This document shows positions 18,647 through 28,978 of a DNA stretch of 64,000 bases, piece after piece. Numbering within the stretch: the stretch's first letter is position 1; each line of letters starts with the position of its first letter. This DNA is from Ornithinibacillus massiliensis (GTDB taxonomy: Bacteria > Bacillota > Bacilli > Bacillales > Amphibacillaceae). Position numbers and translations under genes: made by a program. The DNA is taken from positions 310,001 through 374,000 of the forward strand of contig NZ_JAGXBY010000003.1 in the NCBI RefSeq assembly GCF_018310345.1. Reading direction: 5' to 3'. A model generated the notes under the pieces. The model was not told the DNA's origin. It did not search any database and saw only the letters and a list, made by a program, of their open reading frames with translations.

Positions 18647-19666
18647 CTAATCTATCCGATCCTTTTCTCTAGCCAATTTATCTCGTGATTTAGTCTCTGG
18701 TGGTTGTTCTAGCCACTTGTTTTTAATCATGATGTCTACTCCACTTTTTGAATATGCAGCCACCTCCAAAGATAAACGCTCATAGTTAAGCATGAGGTCG
18801 CTTCGTTGGCTTGCAGCAGCTGCGGTGGCATAGTTTCCAACCCCTGCCTGCATCAATAAGGAGATTTGGAACATCATCATTTTATCAGAAAAGGTCCACG
18901 TTGTTGAATCACTAACTGCTACATCAGGTACCTCAGGAGCTTCGATGTCCTCCTTTATTAACAAATCGGTAAATAGTTTAAGATGTTTCTTCGCAATTTC
19001 CTTTCCTCTTAGCATAAATTCTTGTACTTCTTTAGTAGGAGAGGTTTGCGCAAAAGAAATACAAAGCTTCATTCCTAAAGCATTGGTCATAATATTCATA
19101 TATAAGTATGAAATTTCTATTGCATTTAGTGGTCGCTTTTCATTAAAAGGATTTAAACCACTTAAATACTGTTTGCTACGGACATAATCCGCTTCTTTAG
19201 GCACCATAATATATGGATGTCGTGCATTAATCCCTTTTTCTAGTTGAATATCTAATGTCCGATTATATAGTTCGGCAGTAGATTGTAAGGCTTGTGTAAA
19301 ATAATCTCGTATATCCTCTCTCGTACACATCGTAAGAAATCCACTGTAGGCAACCATCCCAACCCTTGCCATATGATTCACATAGGTCAAGCAGAAAGTA
19401 TCGGTATATAGCCATGGCGCTTCCATGTTCACATCGTTTTCCTCAAATGCCATCGGAACGGCGTAATCTTCTTTTTCAAATATATCCTTCATTTTCTTTA
19501 GATGGGATATAGATAGCTCACTAGCATGCTGAACAACAGGAATAATATCGCTATCTTCTAAATCCTTCAACATATAAAGCAGTACCCATTTTGACATACT
19601 GTCATTCATGTAATTGGTCCAAAGTGAAGCTATTTCTCCTGAAGTTAAATTAATATTATTATTCAC
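18647..19666 (-). CDS. DUF3231 family protein
   Basis: A 339-residue protein made of two similar halves of about 165 residues, each a predicted four-helix bundle. Each half begins with the pattern LTSGEIASLWTNYMN or LNAIEISYLYMNIMTNAL. This is the DUF3231 layout of Bacillus proteins whose function is not established. It starts at a GTG with TAAGGAGG upstream. There is no signal peptide. It stands alone, ending at a shared bidirectional terminator. Confidence 0.82.
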   Translation of the reverse strand: MNNNINLTSGEIASLWTNYMNDSMSKWVLLYMLKDLEDSDIIPVVQHASELSISHLKKMKDIFEKEDYAVPMAFEENDVNMEAPWLYTDTFCLTYVNHMARVGMVAYSGFLTMCTREDIRDYFTQALQSTAELYNRTLDIQLEKGINARHPYIMVPKEADYVRSKQYLSGLNPFNEKRPLNAIEISYLYMNIMTNALGMKLCISFAQTSPTKEVQEFMLRGKEIAKKHLKLFTDLLIKEDIEAPEVPDVAVSDSTTWTFSDKMMMFQISLLMQAGVGNYATAAAASQRSDLMLNYERLSLEVAAYSKSGVDIMIKNKWLEQPPETKSRDKLAREKDRID

Positions 19667-19744
19667 AGCTTACCTCCTTAGCAGGGATCATAATTACGTT
19701 TATTATCTCCTACCTTTTCTTTTTTTATCAGATTTTACCTAATT

Positions 19745-19781
19745 AAAAATGTTCTTGCCTCACCTAAGAGACAAGAACATT
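19745..19781 (-). terminator. Terminator after murG
   Basis: Stem AATGTTCTTG with CAAGAACATT plus an inner CTC/GAG pair, followed by T-rich sequence on the minus strand directly after the MurG stop. Confidence 0.8.
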
Positions 19782-19789
19782 CTAATAAA

Positions 19790-20860
19790 TTATTTAACGG
19801 AATCTTTTATTATCTCAACTACTCGATCACGTGATTTTTCACTTTGAAACTCTTTCATTTTATCTAACATAATTGGTGCTTGCTGAACTAATTTCTCTAG
19901 TTCCTTTATGAGGGTATCATCTGTTAAATCCTCTTCCTCTAGAACCCGAGCATAGCTCTTATCTTGAAATGACTTCGCATTAATAATTTGATCCCCTCTA
20001 CTTGCTTCTCTTGATAGCGGAATAAGTAGCATCGGAATTCGAAGTGCTAAAAATTCAAATATAGCATTCGACCCTGCACGGGATAAGACGAAATCTGTTG
20101 CTGCAAATATATCTTTTAGCTCTTTATTTACATATTCAAATTGTATATAGCCATCTTTTTTAATGGATTCATCTATTTTACCCGTTCCACAAATATGAAC
20201 TACTTGGAAATGGGGTAGTAATTCGTTGAGTGTACCTCGAATGGTTGCATTTATTTTTTCAGAACCACCACTACCACCCATAATTAACAATACTGGCTTG
20301 GTCCGATTGAATCCACATAACGCAAGTCCCTTGTCTTTATCACCTTGAAATAACTCTTCTCGAATAACCGCACCAACATATTCCGCTTTGTTCTCTGGTA
20401 AATATTTCATGGTTTCTGGGAAGGTTGCTAGCACTTTTTTCGAGAATGGAATGGCTAGTTTATTGGCAAGACCCGGTGTATAATCCGATTCATGAATAAC
20501 TGCTGAAACACCTCGCATTTTGGAAGCAAGAACAACCGGAACAGACACAAAACCACCCTTGGAGAAAATAACAGAAGGTTTACGTTTCCCGATGATTCTC
20601 CATGCTTGAAGTGTACCTTTCATTACTTTGAATGGGTCTTTCATATTCTCTATTGACATATACCGTCGTAATTTCCCAGTTGAGATTGGATAATATGTGA
20701 CACCCTCCAACTGTTCAATTAATGTGCGTTCGATTCCATTTTTAGAACCAATATAATCAATTTCCCATCCCTCTCGCTGGAATACAGGAATTAGTGCCAA
20801 GTTGACAATAACATGTCCTGCAGAGCCACCGCCCGTGAATAGAATTCGTTTGTTTTTCAT
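19790..20860 (-). CDS. murG: MurG-type UDP-GlcNAc transferase, stand-alone
   Basis: Glycosyltransferase that adds GlcNAc to lipid I, making the peptidoglycan precursor lipid II at the inner face of the membrane. The 356 residues start with the donor/acceptor loop GGGSAGH and contain [17 protein letters not shown], a second glycine loop [10 protein letters not shown], and the UDP-GlcNAc site region [23 protein letters not shown]. It is not in a dcw division cluster and has its own terminator. It may be a second MurG copy of the kind found in some bacilli, or the only one; the window cannot tell. Confidence 0.88.
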   Translation of the reverse strand: MKNKRILFTGGGSAGHVIVNLALIPVFQREGWEIDYIGSKNGIERTLIEQLEGVTYYPISTGKLRRYMSIENMKDPFKVMKGTLQAWRIIGKRKPSVIFSKGGFVSVPVVLASKMRGVSAVIHESDYTPGLANKLAIPFSKKVLATFPETMKYLPENKAEYVGAVIREELFQGDKDKGLALCGFNRTKPVLLIMGGSGGSEKINATIRGTLNELLPHFQVVHICGTGKIDESIKKDGYIQFEYVNKELKDIFAATDFVLSRAGSNAIFEFLALRIPMLLIPLSREASRGDQIINAKSFQDKSYARVLEEEDLTDDTLIKELEKLVQQAPIMLDKMKEFQSEKSRDRVVEIIKDSVK

Positions 20861-21078
20861 AATATCTTGAAGTCCCCTCTTTCCAATTACTAAAAAAGCT
20901 TTAGAAATGCCTACTTAGCGACGCAAACGAGAATTCAAGAGGTCCTGATTTCTTACTTTCGCTAGACATCTTTCTATACACTTTCTTTTCTTTCCACATC
21001 ATCGTATAATTACGTTTATGCATGATAAACCATTACCTCTCTATCCTATTAAAAAATATCGGAAAAAGGAAGCATTAT

Positions 21079-22449
21079 ATGTATCAGACTGACAGTTTAA
21101 AACAAAAGTTGAAATTATTTATCTATATTTTCTTTCCCATTTTAATTACACAAGTAAGCTTAAACCTAATGACCTTCTTCGATACGGTCATGTCTGGACA
21201 GGCTGGAGCAGAAGATTTAGCAGGAGTAGCTATAGGTTCTAGCTTATGGGTACCTGTATTTACTGGGATTAATGGGATTTTACTAGCGATTACCCCCATT
21301 ATTGCCCATTTATTAGGTGCTAAAGAGGACAAATCTATTAATCAAAAAGTACAACAAGCCATCTATCTTTCCATCGGGCTAGCAGTTGTCATCCTACTCA
21401 TTGGGTTCATTCTACTAGATCCAGTTCTCCAAATGATGAATTTAGAAGCGAATGTGAACCATATCGCCAAGTATTATCTTATTACATTAGGTACTGGTAT
21501 TATTCCTTTATTCATCTTTAATACGTTAAGAAGTTTTATTGACGCATTAGGACAAACACGCATATCGATGGTGATTATCTTAATCGCTTTACCAATTAAT
21601 ATCCTATTTAATTATATGTTTATCTTTGGTAAGCTTGGCGTGCCTGCTTATGGCGGAATTGGAGCTGGTATTGCAACAGCATTAACCTATTGGGTCACCT
21701 GTGTCATAGCCTTTCTGATTTTAGCTAGGATGCATCCATTTCGTGGTTATAACTTGTTTACAAAATGGGTCAAGCCTAAGGTTACGGATTGGTTAGAGCA
21801 ATTAAAGATTGGTGTACCAATCGGATTTGCCATCTTCTTTGAAACTAGTATATTTGCTGCTGTAACATTGCTGATGAGCACATACAATACCAATACGATT
21901 GCAGCTCACCAGGCTGCTATGAATTTTGCCTCACTTCTCTATATGATTCCGTTAAGTGTTGGAATTGCATTAACAATCACAGTTGGATACGAAGTCGGTG
22001 CCAAAAGAATGCATGATGCAAAAATCTATGGGCTTCTAGGAATAAGTGGTGGAATCTTTATAGCATTATTCAATGGTGCCATCCTCTATATTTTCCGAGA
22101 AGGGGTAGCTGGATTGTATAATTCAGATCCAGATTTAATCCATTTAACGGTTCAATTTATTGGCTTTGCAATTGTGTTTCAGGTTGCCGATGCTTTTGCC
22201 GCTCCGATTCAAGGAGCACTTCGAGGCTATAAAGATGTGAATATGACCTTAGTTATAGCCCTTGTTTCTTATTGGGTGATTGGTTTACCAACAGGATGGG
22301 GACTTGCTAACTTCACTTCCTTGGAACCATTTGGCTATTGGGTAGGCATCATCGTCGGCTTAAGTGCAGGCGCTATTGCCTTGTTAGGAAGACTGATGTT
22401 CATTCAGAAAAAATATCGGAAAGAAATGATGGACTCATCTGCTAGTTAA
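21079..22449 (+). CDS. MATE family efflux pump
   Basis: Twelve-helix cation-coupled multidrug exporter (456 residues). Two homologous six-helix halves begin with ILITQVSLNLMTFFDTVMSGQAGAEDLAG and, in the second half, PIGFAIFFETSIFAAVTLLMS (quoted in part). The closest familiar relative is the NorM/YojI group. The ATG used has AAAAAGGAAG upstream; an in-frame ATG 19 codons earlier has no site. The last codons form the left arm of the terminator. Confidence 0.9.
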   Translation: MYQTDSLKQKLKLFIYIFFPILITQVSLNLMTFFDTVMSGQAGAEDLAGVAIGSSLWVPVFTGINGILLAITPIIAHLLGAKEDKSINQKVQQAIYLSIGLAVVILLIGFILLDPVLQMMNLEANVNHIAKYYLITLGTGIIPLFIFNTLRSFIDALGQTRISMVIILIALPINILFNYMFIFGKLGVPAYGGIGAGIATALTYWVTCVIAFLILARMHPFRGYNLFTKWVKPKVTDWLEQLKIGVPIGFAIFFETSIFAAVTLLMSTYNTNTIAAHQAAMNFASLLYMIPLSVGIALTITVGYEVGAKRMHDAKIYGLLGISGGIFIALFNGAILYIFREGVAGLYNSDPDLIHLTVQFIGFAIVFQVADAFAAPIQGALRGYKDVNMTLVIALVSYWVIGLPTGWGLANFTSLEPFGYWVGIIVGLSAGAIALLGRLMFIQKKYRKEMMDSSAS

Positions 22450-22467
22450 TTGGTGGATGAGTTTTTT
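22433..22467 (+). terminator. Terminator overlapping the end of the MATE gene
   Basis: ACTCATC pairs with GATGAGT and is followed by six T. The left arm lies inside the final codons of the MATE gene. Confidence 0.75.
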
Positions 22468-22504
22468 GTTATTTATTCTAAGAAGCAGGAAAGATAAGCC
22501 CGGA

Positions 22505-22579
22505 ATGGAGCAAAAATCAAAATTTATTACGTATGAATTTAATGTAGAAGTGGTTGCTGAGACATTATCAGAATATTGA
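22505..22579 (+). CDS. Possible 24-residue peptide
   Basis: A 24-codon ORF (MEQKSKFITYEF, then NVEVVAETLSEY) lies between two terminators. Its composition looks protein-like and GGAAAG is about 13 bases upstream, but there is no clear promoter. It may be a real micropeptide, the remnant of a gene, or chance. Confidence 0.2.
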   Translation: MEQKSKFITYEFNVEVVAETLSEY

Positions 22580-22586
22580 TTAATTC

Positions 22587-22620
22587 AAAAAGGCTTGAGG
22601 TCCTATTCCTCAAGCCTTTT
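22587..22620. terminator. Bidirectional terminator after nupC
   Basis: A 13-bp stem AAAAGGCTTGAGG with CCTCAAGCCTTTT gives a T-run on the minus strand just past the nucleoside transporter gene. Confidence 0.85.
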
Positions 22621-22638
22621 GATTTTGTCTTTATATGG

Positions 22639-23826
22639 TTAAATAAACAAACCTGCAATGGTTGCCGACAAGATGGAAGCTAATGTTGCTCCTAATAAGA
22701 GTTTTAACCCAAACTTGGATACTTCTCCACCCTTTTCTCGGTCAATACCCTGAACTGTTCCGGCAATAATTCCAATAGATGAAAAATTAGCAAAGGATGT
22801 TAAAAATACGGTTACAATCCCTACTGTTTTTTCTGATACTTGTCCTAACAATGTTTGGAATTCTAGCATGGCTACAAATTCATTAGTTACAATCTTAGTT
22901 CCCATGATACCACCAGCTTCTATTACTTCGCTGGCTGGGATACCCATTAGAAAACCAATCGGTGCTAGTACATAGCCGAGTATTTGTTGAAGGGTAACAC
23001 CAGCAAAAATAGCTTGAATAATCCAGTTAACAAGCTCCAATGCAGCAATAAATGCTACTAACATCGTACCTACGATTAGCGCAATTTTACCACCTTCTAA
23101 TGCACCATTTCCCATCGCTTCGAATATACTCTTATCATTGGAAACATCTGAAATATCAACCTTATCCTCCGCTTTTGGAACATGCACTGGCGCAATTACC
23201 GATGCAATGATTAAGGCGCTAAACATATTTAAAGGTAATGCCACTAATACATATTCTGCCGGTAACATTTGCATATATGCTCCGACAATAGATGCTGAGA
23301 CAGACCCCATCGCAGAGGCACTGACAATGTATAATCGATTCGCTGTTAAGTGATGGAACTGTGAACGAATTGCGATTAAAGCCTCGGACTGTCCAAAGAA
23401 AATACTATTCACTGCATTAAACGATTCTACTTTCGGCAGCCCCGTAATTTTAGAAATAAGTCCACCTAAATATTTGATGATCATTGGAAGTATCTTCAAG
23501 TAAGTTAAAACAGATAATATAGTAGCAAAGAAGATAATTAACAGTAAGACATCAAAGAAAAAGACGCCACCTTCTGCTTGCATGACACCACCAAGTATGA
23601 AATCGACTCCTGCATTACCGAATTCAATCAATTTATTAAATACAGATGATATGCCATTAATAATCGTTTGACCGATCGTTGTAGAAAACATGAACCATGT
23701 AATGAGGAGTTGGGCAAGAATCATAACTCCAATTCCTCGATAATTAATTAAACTACGTTGATTTGATAATAAATAAGCAATAACTAAAACGACAATGATT
23801 GCTACTATCCCAAGAATAATATTCAT
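22639..23826 (-). CDS. nupC: Concentrative nucleoside transporter NupC
   Basis: Cation-coupled nucleoside importer of the CNT family (395 residues, about 8-10 helices). Conserved motifs include GQSEALIAIRSQFHHLTANRLY, here split, the region SAMGSVSASIVGAYMQMLP, and the C-terminal GGIMGTKIVTNEFVA with NFSSIGIIAGTVQ. AGGAGG precedes the ATG. It is a single-gene unit ending at a strong terminator. Confidence 0.9.
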   Translation of the reverse strand: MNIILGIVAIIVVLVIAYLLSNQRSLINYRGIGVMILAQLLITWFMFSTTIGQTIINGISSVFNKLIEFGNAGVDFILGGVMQAEGGVFFFDVLLLIIFFATILSVLTYLKILPMIIKYLGGLISKITGLPKVESFNAVNSIFFGQSEALIAIRSQFHHLTANRLYIVSASAMGSVSASIVGAYMQMLPAEYVLVALPLNMFSALIIASVIAPVHVPKAEDKVDISDVSNDKSIFEAMGNGALEGGKIALIVGTMLVAFIAALELVNWIIQAIFAGVTLQQILGYVLAPIGFLMGIPASEVIEAGGIMGTKIVTNEFVAMLEFQTLLGQVSEKTVGIVTVFLTSFANFSSIGIIAGTVQGIDREKGGEVSKFGLKLLLGATLASILSATIAGLFI

Positions 23827-23925
23827 ATGATGTATTTCCTCCTAAGTTGTCTACATTACTCTATTAGTAATACCCAATTTAATTTGTAATAACAGGAATA
23901 AAGATAATATCTCACTCCCAAAAAT

Positions 23926-23960
23926 AAAAATCCCTGCTATAACTCCCGTTATAGCAGGGA
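23926..23960 (-). terminator. Terminator of the odhAB operon
   Basis: Perfect 13-bp stem TCCCTGCTATAAC with GTTATAGCAGGGA, loop of four, followed by TTTTTATTTTT on the minus strand 11 bases after the odhB stop. Confidence 0.92.
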
Positions 23961-23971
23961 AAGACTATTAT

Positions 23972-25225
23972 TTATCCTTCTAATAATAAATCGTAAGGAT
24001 CTTCCAGTAGTTGTTTCACTCGAACTAAGAACTGAACTGCCTCTTTACCATCAACAATTCTATGGTCATAAGAAAGTGCCAAATACATCATTGGACGAAC
24101 TTCGATAGAATCGTCAGGCATTACAACTGGACGTTTAATGATATTATGCATTCCTAAAATCCCAACCTGTGGCGCGTTTAAGATTGGTGTAGAAAGCATA
24201 GATCCGAATGTTCCACCATTTGTTATCGTGAAGGTGCCACCTTGTAGATCTTGAATTCCAAGCTCTTTGTTACGAGCTTTTTTACCTAGGTTAGCAATCT
24301 CACGCTCAACACCTGCGAAGTCTAAGCGATCTGCATCACGAACAACTGGTACTACTAATCCATCATCTGTTGAAACAGCAATACCGATATCATAGTATTT
24401 TTTAACGATAAGGTCTGTACCATTAATTTCGGCATTTAACAGTGGGAAGTCTTTTAATGCTCCAACAACTGCTTTTGTAAAGAATGACATGAAACCAAGC
24501 TTCACACCGTGTTTTTCCACGAATTTATCTTTCCGTTCGCTACGAAGCTTCATTACATTGGTTAAGTCTACTTCGTTAAAAGTAGTAAGCATGGCAGCTG
24601 TTTGCTGTGCTTCTACCAATCGTTTGGCAATTGTTTGACGTCGGCGAGACATTTTAACAATTTCAACAGGCTTATTGTACTCTGTTGCTTCCGCTTTAGG
24701 TGCTTCTTTCTTAGCTGGTACAGGCGTTTCTGTCTGCTTTGGAGCATTAGCAGCAGCTTCTACATCTTCAGGACGTACACGACCTAGTGGATCACGAGTT
24801 GGCACCGTACTTAAATCGATATTTAATTCGCGAGCGCGTTTTCTTGCTGCTGGTGAAGCAATAATATCACGGCTTGAATCCGACTCTTCTTCCGTTTTTG
24901 GCGCTTCAGCTTTAGGAGCTTCAGCTACTGGAGTTTCTTCTTTAGCTGGTGCCACTCTCTCTTCTTTAGTAGGCTCAGAAGTTACGCCGCCTTCAGCACT
25001 AACTTTTGCAATAACATCACCAACAACCACGTCATCGCCTTCTTCACGTACGATTTCAGCAATAACACCGGAAACTTCAGCATTCACTTCCACATTAACT
25101 TTGTCTGTTTCTAATTCTACAACAGGGTCGCCTTTTTCAACTGTATCCCCCACTTTTACTAACCATTCGGCAATTGTTCCTTCTGTAATCGATTCGGCAA
25201 GTTCAGGTACTTTAATTTCTTTCAC
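23972..25225 (-). CDS. odhB: 2-oxoglutarate dehydrogenase E2, dihydrolipoyl succinyltransferase
   Basis: E2 core of the 2-oxoglutarate dehydrogenase complex, moving succinyl from E1 to CoA in the TCA cycle (417 residues). Order: lipoyl domain (residues 1-77; lipoyl Lys in [11 protein letters not shown]), a Pro/Ala/Lys/Glu linker, E1/E3-binding domain (about 118-155, [15 protein letters not shown]), a second linker, then the catalytic domain with the active-site end [17 protein letters not shown]. It starts at a GTG that overlaps odhA by 14 bases; its ribosome site AGGAGGAG lies inside odhA. Confidence 0.96.
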   Translation of the reverse strand: MKEIKVPELAESITEGTIAEWLVKVGDTVEKGDPVVELETDKVNVEVNAEVSGVIAEIVREEGDDVVVGDVIAKVSAEGGVTSEPTKEERVAPAKEETPVAEAPKAEAPKTEEESDSSRDIIASPAARKRARELNIDLSTVPTRDPLGRVRPEDVEAAANAPKQTETPVPAKKEAPKAEATEYNKPVEIVKMSRRRQTIAKRLVEAQQTAAMLTTFNEVDLTNVMKLRSERKDKFVEKHGVKLGFMSFFTKAVVGALKDFPLLNAEINGTDLIVKKYYDIGIAVSTDDGLVVPVVRDADRLDFAGVEREIANLGKKARNKELGIQDLQGGTFTITNGGTFGSMLSTPILNAPQVGILGMHNIIKRPVVMPDDSIEVRPMMYLALSYDHRIVDGKEAVQFLVRVKQLLEDPYDLLLEG

Positions 25226-28076
25226 TGGAATCTCCTCCTAATGTCGGGTTAATTGCTTGCTGTATAATTCTCTCTTGTTCTGCTTTATGCACATTTGGAT
25301 CACCAACAGCTGGCGCTGAACGATCTGGGCGTCCAATATATCGTAAGCTTTGACCAGTTTTTACTAGGTCTCTTAGATAATCATCTACAAAATCCCATGC
25401 TCCCATATTTTTCGGTTCTTCTTGAACCCAAACAATTTCTTCAAGATTTGGAAGTTCTTTTATTACTTTTTCCAACTCTTTCATCGGGAATGGATAAATT
25501 TGCTCTAATCGCACTGCGCGTAGCCAATCATACTTTTCATTAGAATTATCAATAGCCTCTTCAATATCTACCATGACTTTACCAGTACCAATAAGTAAAC
25601 GTTTCGCATTTTTCTTACTTACTTTTAAGTTTGGTTGATTACGTAGTGGCTCGAATTTCCCTTCTGTGAAATCCTTCGCAACTGACGCAATACGTTGATT
25701 TCGAAGTAAGCTACTCTTAGGAGTCATTAGTACTAATGGACGTGCTTCTTCCTTATTACGCAAAGCTGCCTGTCTTCGAATTAGATGGAAGAATTGTGCA
25801 GATGACGTTACATACGCTACAATCCAGTTATTCTCAGCTGCCATTTGTAAGAAACGCTCTAATCTTGCACTTGAGTGTTCTGGCCCTTGTCCTTCATAGC
25901 CATGTGGTAACAACATAACCATATTAGACTTATCTCCCCATTTAGCCCGGGCAGCAGAGATAAATTGATCAAAGACCGTTTGTGCTACGTTAGCAAAGTC
26001 ACCAAACTGTGCTTCCCAGAGAACTAATGTATTAGGAGCTTGAACACTATAGCCATATTCAAATCCTAAAACCGCCACTTCGGAAAGTGGGCTGTTTCGG
26101 ACTTCAAACGATGCATTAGCATCTACCCCATGAAAGATACTATACTTTTCGTTTGTAACCGCATCATTTAAAACAGCATGGCGGTGTGCAAATGTACCAC
26201 GTTCAGAGTCCTGACCTGTTAAACGAATAGGTATACCGTCTTTAAGAATACTTGCATAAGCAAGCGCTTCCCCTGCACCCCAATCAACTGTATTTCCTTC
26301 GTTTAATGCTTCTTTACGACGCTTAAAGATTCTTGCAAGCTTTTTATTTTCTGTAAAGCCTTCAGGTCGCTTAAATAATTCTTCATTAAGCGCTACTAGA
26401 TCACCCATGGATACAGCAGTTTCATATTTTTCTAAATCGGTATTTAGTGCATCTGGCATCGGTTTACATTCTACTTTAGCAATTTCCGTTTCTTTCATAC
26501 CATCGTAAATTGCTTTTAGATTTTGTTCAACCTTCTCTACCATTTGGTCAAATTCTTCTTTTGTTACTACTCCTTTACCCATTAATTCATTAGCAAAAAC
26601 ATTGGCAGGAGTTGGATGATTATCGATCAAGCTATATAGCTTAGGTTGTGTCACCCTAGGCTCATCCATTTCATTGTGACCATAACGACGATATCCGACT
26701 AAGTCTATTAAAATATCCTTGTTGAACTTCTGACGATAGTCATAAGCGAGTTTAATCGCTGACACACAAGCAATTGGGTCATCCGCATTTACGTGAATAA
26801 CTGGAATTTCGAATCCTTTTGCTAAATCACTTGCATAACGAGTTGAACGGCCATCCTCCCTGTCCGTTGTATACCCTAACAAGTTATTCGCAATGATGTG
26901 TAATGTTCCACCGGTTCTATATCCAGGTAAATTTGCCAGATTAAGTGTTTCTGCAACGACACCTTCCCCGATAAATGCAGCATCACCATGAATTAATACT
27001 GGAATCGCTTTAGAAACATCCTGCTTTGGATACCCACTTTGCGTACGATCATCCTGTGCTGCTCTAGCAAATCCTTCTACTACCGGATTAACAAATTCCA
27101 GATGTGATGGATTATGTGCTAAAGTAATCTTTATCGTTGTTTCTTCTCCATCTTTTACATCCTTAACCGCACCAAAATGGTATTTAACATCTCCAGTCCA
27201 TCCATAGTTAATGCCTCTAGAACCTTCTGAAGGAATTAACTCCTTGTTCGGTGAATGATGGAATTCAGAGAAGATTTTATCCATTGGTTTACCTAATATA
27301 TGCGCTAGCACACTTAATCTACCACGGTGTGCCATCCCCATCATAATATTTTCCACGTTATCTTCTGTCGCATATTTAACAATATGATCAAGCATAGGAA
27401 CCATGGATTCTAGTCCCTCAATAGAGAAACGCTTTTGTCCGACAAAAGTCTTCTGTAAAAATCCTTCAAAACCTTCTACGTTAGCTAAACGATCTAATAG
27501 TTGCTTTTTCTCTTCATTGGTTAAATCTAGACGAGCTTTTCCTGACTCAATATAATCGGATAACCATGCTCTTTCTTCATCACTATCTACATGGTCATAT
27601 TCAAATGTAATCGTACCCGTATAATATTTTCTTAATTCGCGAACGACATCAAGCGCTGTATCCACACCGACAGGCGCTTTTTCCCAAACCCAATTAGCAG
27701 GCATTTCTTTTAAATCTGCTTCTGTTAAACCATAGGTCTGTGGGTTAAGTAATTCCGATTTTCTTTCCTCGTTAATATTTACTGGGTAAATATCTGCTTC
27801 CAAATGTCCGAAACGACGAATAGCCTCAACTAATCTATAGGTTGAGGTAATTTTCTTGACATCGCTTATGGAAGTGCTTGTAGAACTTTGTTGAATACTA
27901 TCGGTTGAAGTGCCCAACCAATTAGGAGCTCCATATTGATCAAACAACTGTCTTAATGACTGATCAATAGCTCGAGGGTCCTCTTTATATAGCTCATACT
28001 GTTCTTCCACATACCCCATGTTAGGACCATGAAACTCTCCCCAGAATCTTTGTGAAGATTCATCATTTTGTGCCAC
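25212..28076 (-). CDS. odhA: 2-oxoglutarate dehydrogenase E1
   Basis: Thiamine-diphosphate-dependent E1 that decarboxylates 2-oxoglutarate (954 residues, normal length). It has an N-terminal E2-binding segment ([22 protein letters not shown]). The ThDP site includes [20 protein letters not shown] and the metal motif [25 protein letters not shown], here given in part, with the transketolase-like pyrimidine domain from about residue 590. The start is a GTG with GGGGGT upstream. First gene of odhA-odhB. Confidence 0.96.
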   Translation of the reverse strand: MAQNDESSQRFWGEFHGPNMGYVEEQYELYKEDPRAIDQSLRQLFDQYGAPNWLGTSTDSIQQSSTSTSISDVKKITSTYRLVEAIRRFGHLEADIYPVNINEERKSELLNPQTYGLTEADLKEMPANWVWEKAPVGVDTALDVVRELRKYYTGTITFEYDHVDSDEERAWLSDYIESGKARLDLTNEEKKQLLDRLANVEGFEGFLQKTFVGQKRFSIEGLESMVPMLDHIVKYATEDNVENIMMGMAHRGRLSVLAHILGKPMDKIFSEFHHSPNKELIPSEGSRGINYGWTGDVKYHFGAVKDVKDGEETTIKITLAHNPSHLEFVNPVVEGFARAAQDDRTQSGYPKQDVSKAIPVLIHGDAAFIGEGVVAETLNLANLPGYRTGGTLHIIANNLLGYTTDREDGRSTRYASDLAKGFEIPVIHVNADDPIACVSAIKLAYDYRQKFNKDILIDLVGYRRYGHNEMDEPRVTQPKLYSLIDNHPTPANVFANELMGKGVVTKEEFDQMVEKVEQNLKAIYDGMKETEIAKVECKPMPDALNTDLEKYETAVSMGDLVALNEELFKRPEGFTENKKLARIFKRRKEALNEGNTVDWGAGEALAYASILKDGIPIRLTGQDSERGTFAHRHAVLNDAVTNEKYSIFHGVDANASFEVRNSPLSEVAVLGFEYGYSVQAPNTLVLWEAQFGDFANVAQTVFDQFISAARAKWGDKSNMVMLLPHGYEGQGPEHSSARLERFLQMAAENNWIVAYVTSSAQFFHLIRRQAALRNKEEARPLVLMTPKSSLLRNQRIASVAKDFTEGKFEPLRNQPNLKVSKKNAKRLLIGTGKVMVDIEEAIDNSNEKYDWLRAVRLEQIYPFPMKELEKVIKELPNLEEIVWVQEEPKNMGAWDFVDDYLRDLVKTGQSLRYIGRPDRSAPAVGDPNVHKAEQERIIQQAINPTLGGDSSERN

Positions 28077-28139
28077 GTCTTATACCCCCATTAGAAGTTA
28101 ACATTTCTCCGTATGAAAACGGTTTTTAATTGCAATTCT

Positions 28140-28168
28140 ATTATAGAACTGACTTAATTCTACATCAA
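28140..28168 (-). promoter_or_regulatory. Sigma-A promoter of odhAB
   Basis: TTGATG, a 17-base spacer, then TATAAT, about 64 bases upstream of the odhA start. Confidence 0.75.
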
Positions 28169-28292
28169 CTAATATACCTTATTTTCAGGGCGGAAACAAT
28201 ATATCTTATGCCCATTATTCTAGAATTGTATCGAATTAGTAATTTGCCGAATTTTCTTACTTATCATTTCATACATTTGTAACCAATCTTAG

Positions 28293-28321
28293 TTCACATT
28301 CTGAATATTTTTCGCTATAAT
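28293..28321 (+). promoter_or_regulatory. Promoter of the 33-residue membrane peptide gene
   Basis: TTCACA, a 17-base spacer, then TATAAT. A second TATAAT starts 10 bases downstream of the first (28331-28336), so two start points are possible. Confidence 0.6.
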
Positions 28322-28379
28322 GAGGACAGATATAATGAACTTTTCTTACATATGTATTTAATTTAAAGGAGGCCCCAAC

Positions 28380-28481
28380 ATGAAGTTAGCCCTAATCATA
28401 GGTGTTTCAGTAACATTTCTAGTATCCATCTTCACTGCTGGCTATGAAGGAAAACCAGGAGTACCTAAGAAAAATCAATAA
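28380..28481 (+). CDS. Small single-helix membrane protein
   Basis: A 33-residue protein (MKLALIIGVSVTFLVSIFTA, then GYEGKPGVPKKNQ): one membrane helix followed by a short basic tail. AAAGGAGG stands 8 bases before the ATG, a promoter lies upstream, and a terminator starts 13 bases after the stop. It is a complete, independent transcription unit, divergent from odhAB. I do not recognise the family. The helix could insert in the membrane or act as an uncleaved signal. Confidence 0.7.
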   Translation: MKLALIIGVSVTFLVSIFTAGYEGKPGVPKKNQ

Positions 28482-28493
28482 TTGAAATAAGAG

Positions 28494-28523
28494 AAACTAG
28501 CTTCGAAATGGAGCTAGTTTTTT
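28494..28523 (+). terminator. Terminator after the small membrane protein gene
   Basis: Stem AAACTAGCT with AGCTAGTTT followed by a T-run. Confidence 0.8.
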
Positions 28524-28667
28524 GTTTGGCTGGGGTTTTGTGGGTAGATGTTTGTGTTTGATTACTCGAATATAGTACTGATTTTTATAGGGGATAAGTT
28601 CCAGGTTGCCTCTTTCTTACACATATCATTTTATACTCTGGCAAATTCACTATATAGAGAGTAAAGG

Positions 28668-28918
28668 CGCTCTCTCTGTTATTAACATTTTCTATTTAGG
28701 GTACAGACGAACTCTCTCTGTTACCTTTTCCACCGCACTTTCTACATTTTGGGCACTGACAACCTCTCTCTGTTACCTTTTTCGCCGCACTTTCTACATT
28801 TTGGGCACTGACAGCCTTCCTCTGTTACCTTTTTCACGGAGCTTTCTCCTTTTTGGGCACTGACAGCCTCTCTCTGTTACCTTTTCCACGGCAAACTCTC
28901 AAATCAGGGTACAGACAA
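28668..28918. repeat. 52-bp tandem repeat array, about five units
   Basis: Units start at 28711, 28763, 28815 and 28867, exactly 52 bases apart, with a degenerate shorter unit before them. The core is CTCTCTCTGTTACCTTTTTC, then about 20 variable bases, then TTTTGGGCACTGACA. Outer units use GGGTACAGACA instead. An open frame across it has no ribosome site and is not a gene. It sits in the convergent gap between the small membrane protein gene and trmL. Confidence 0.85.
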
Positions 28919-28940
28919 TATTCACTTTGCTATAGCAAAC

Positions 28941-28973
28941 AAAAACGCCACCCACGATATTAGTGAGTGACGT
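28941..28973 (-). terminator. Terminator after trmL
   Basis: An 11-bp stem with G-T pairs (ACGTCACTCAC with GTGGGTGGCGT) followed by TTTTTGTTTG on the minus strand, 6 bases after the trmL stop. Confidence 0.8.
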
Positions 28974-28978
28974 CCAAC

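Noticed and set aside
24675..25241. 188-codon plus-strand frame opposite odhB
   Set aside because: Shadow of the Ala/Glu/Pro linkers of OdhB; low-complexity Ser/Ala composition and no ribosome site.
28606..28863. 85-codon plus-strand frame over the 52-bp repeats
   Set aside because: Made of repeat DNA, no ribosome site, repetitive non-protein-like residues.
28668..28918. CRISPR array
   Set aside because: Units are contiguous 52-bp tandem repeats without unique spacers; no cas genes nearby. The same holds for the 21-bp arrays.
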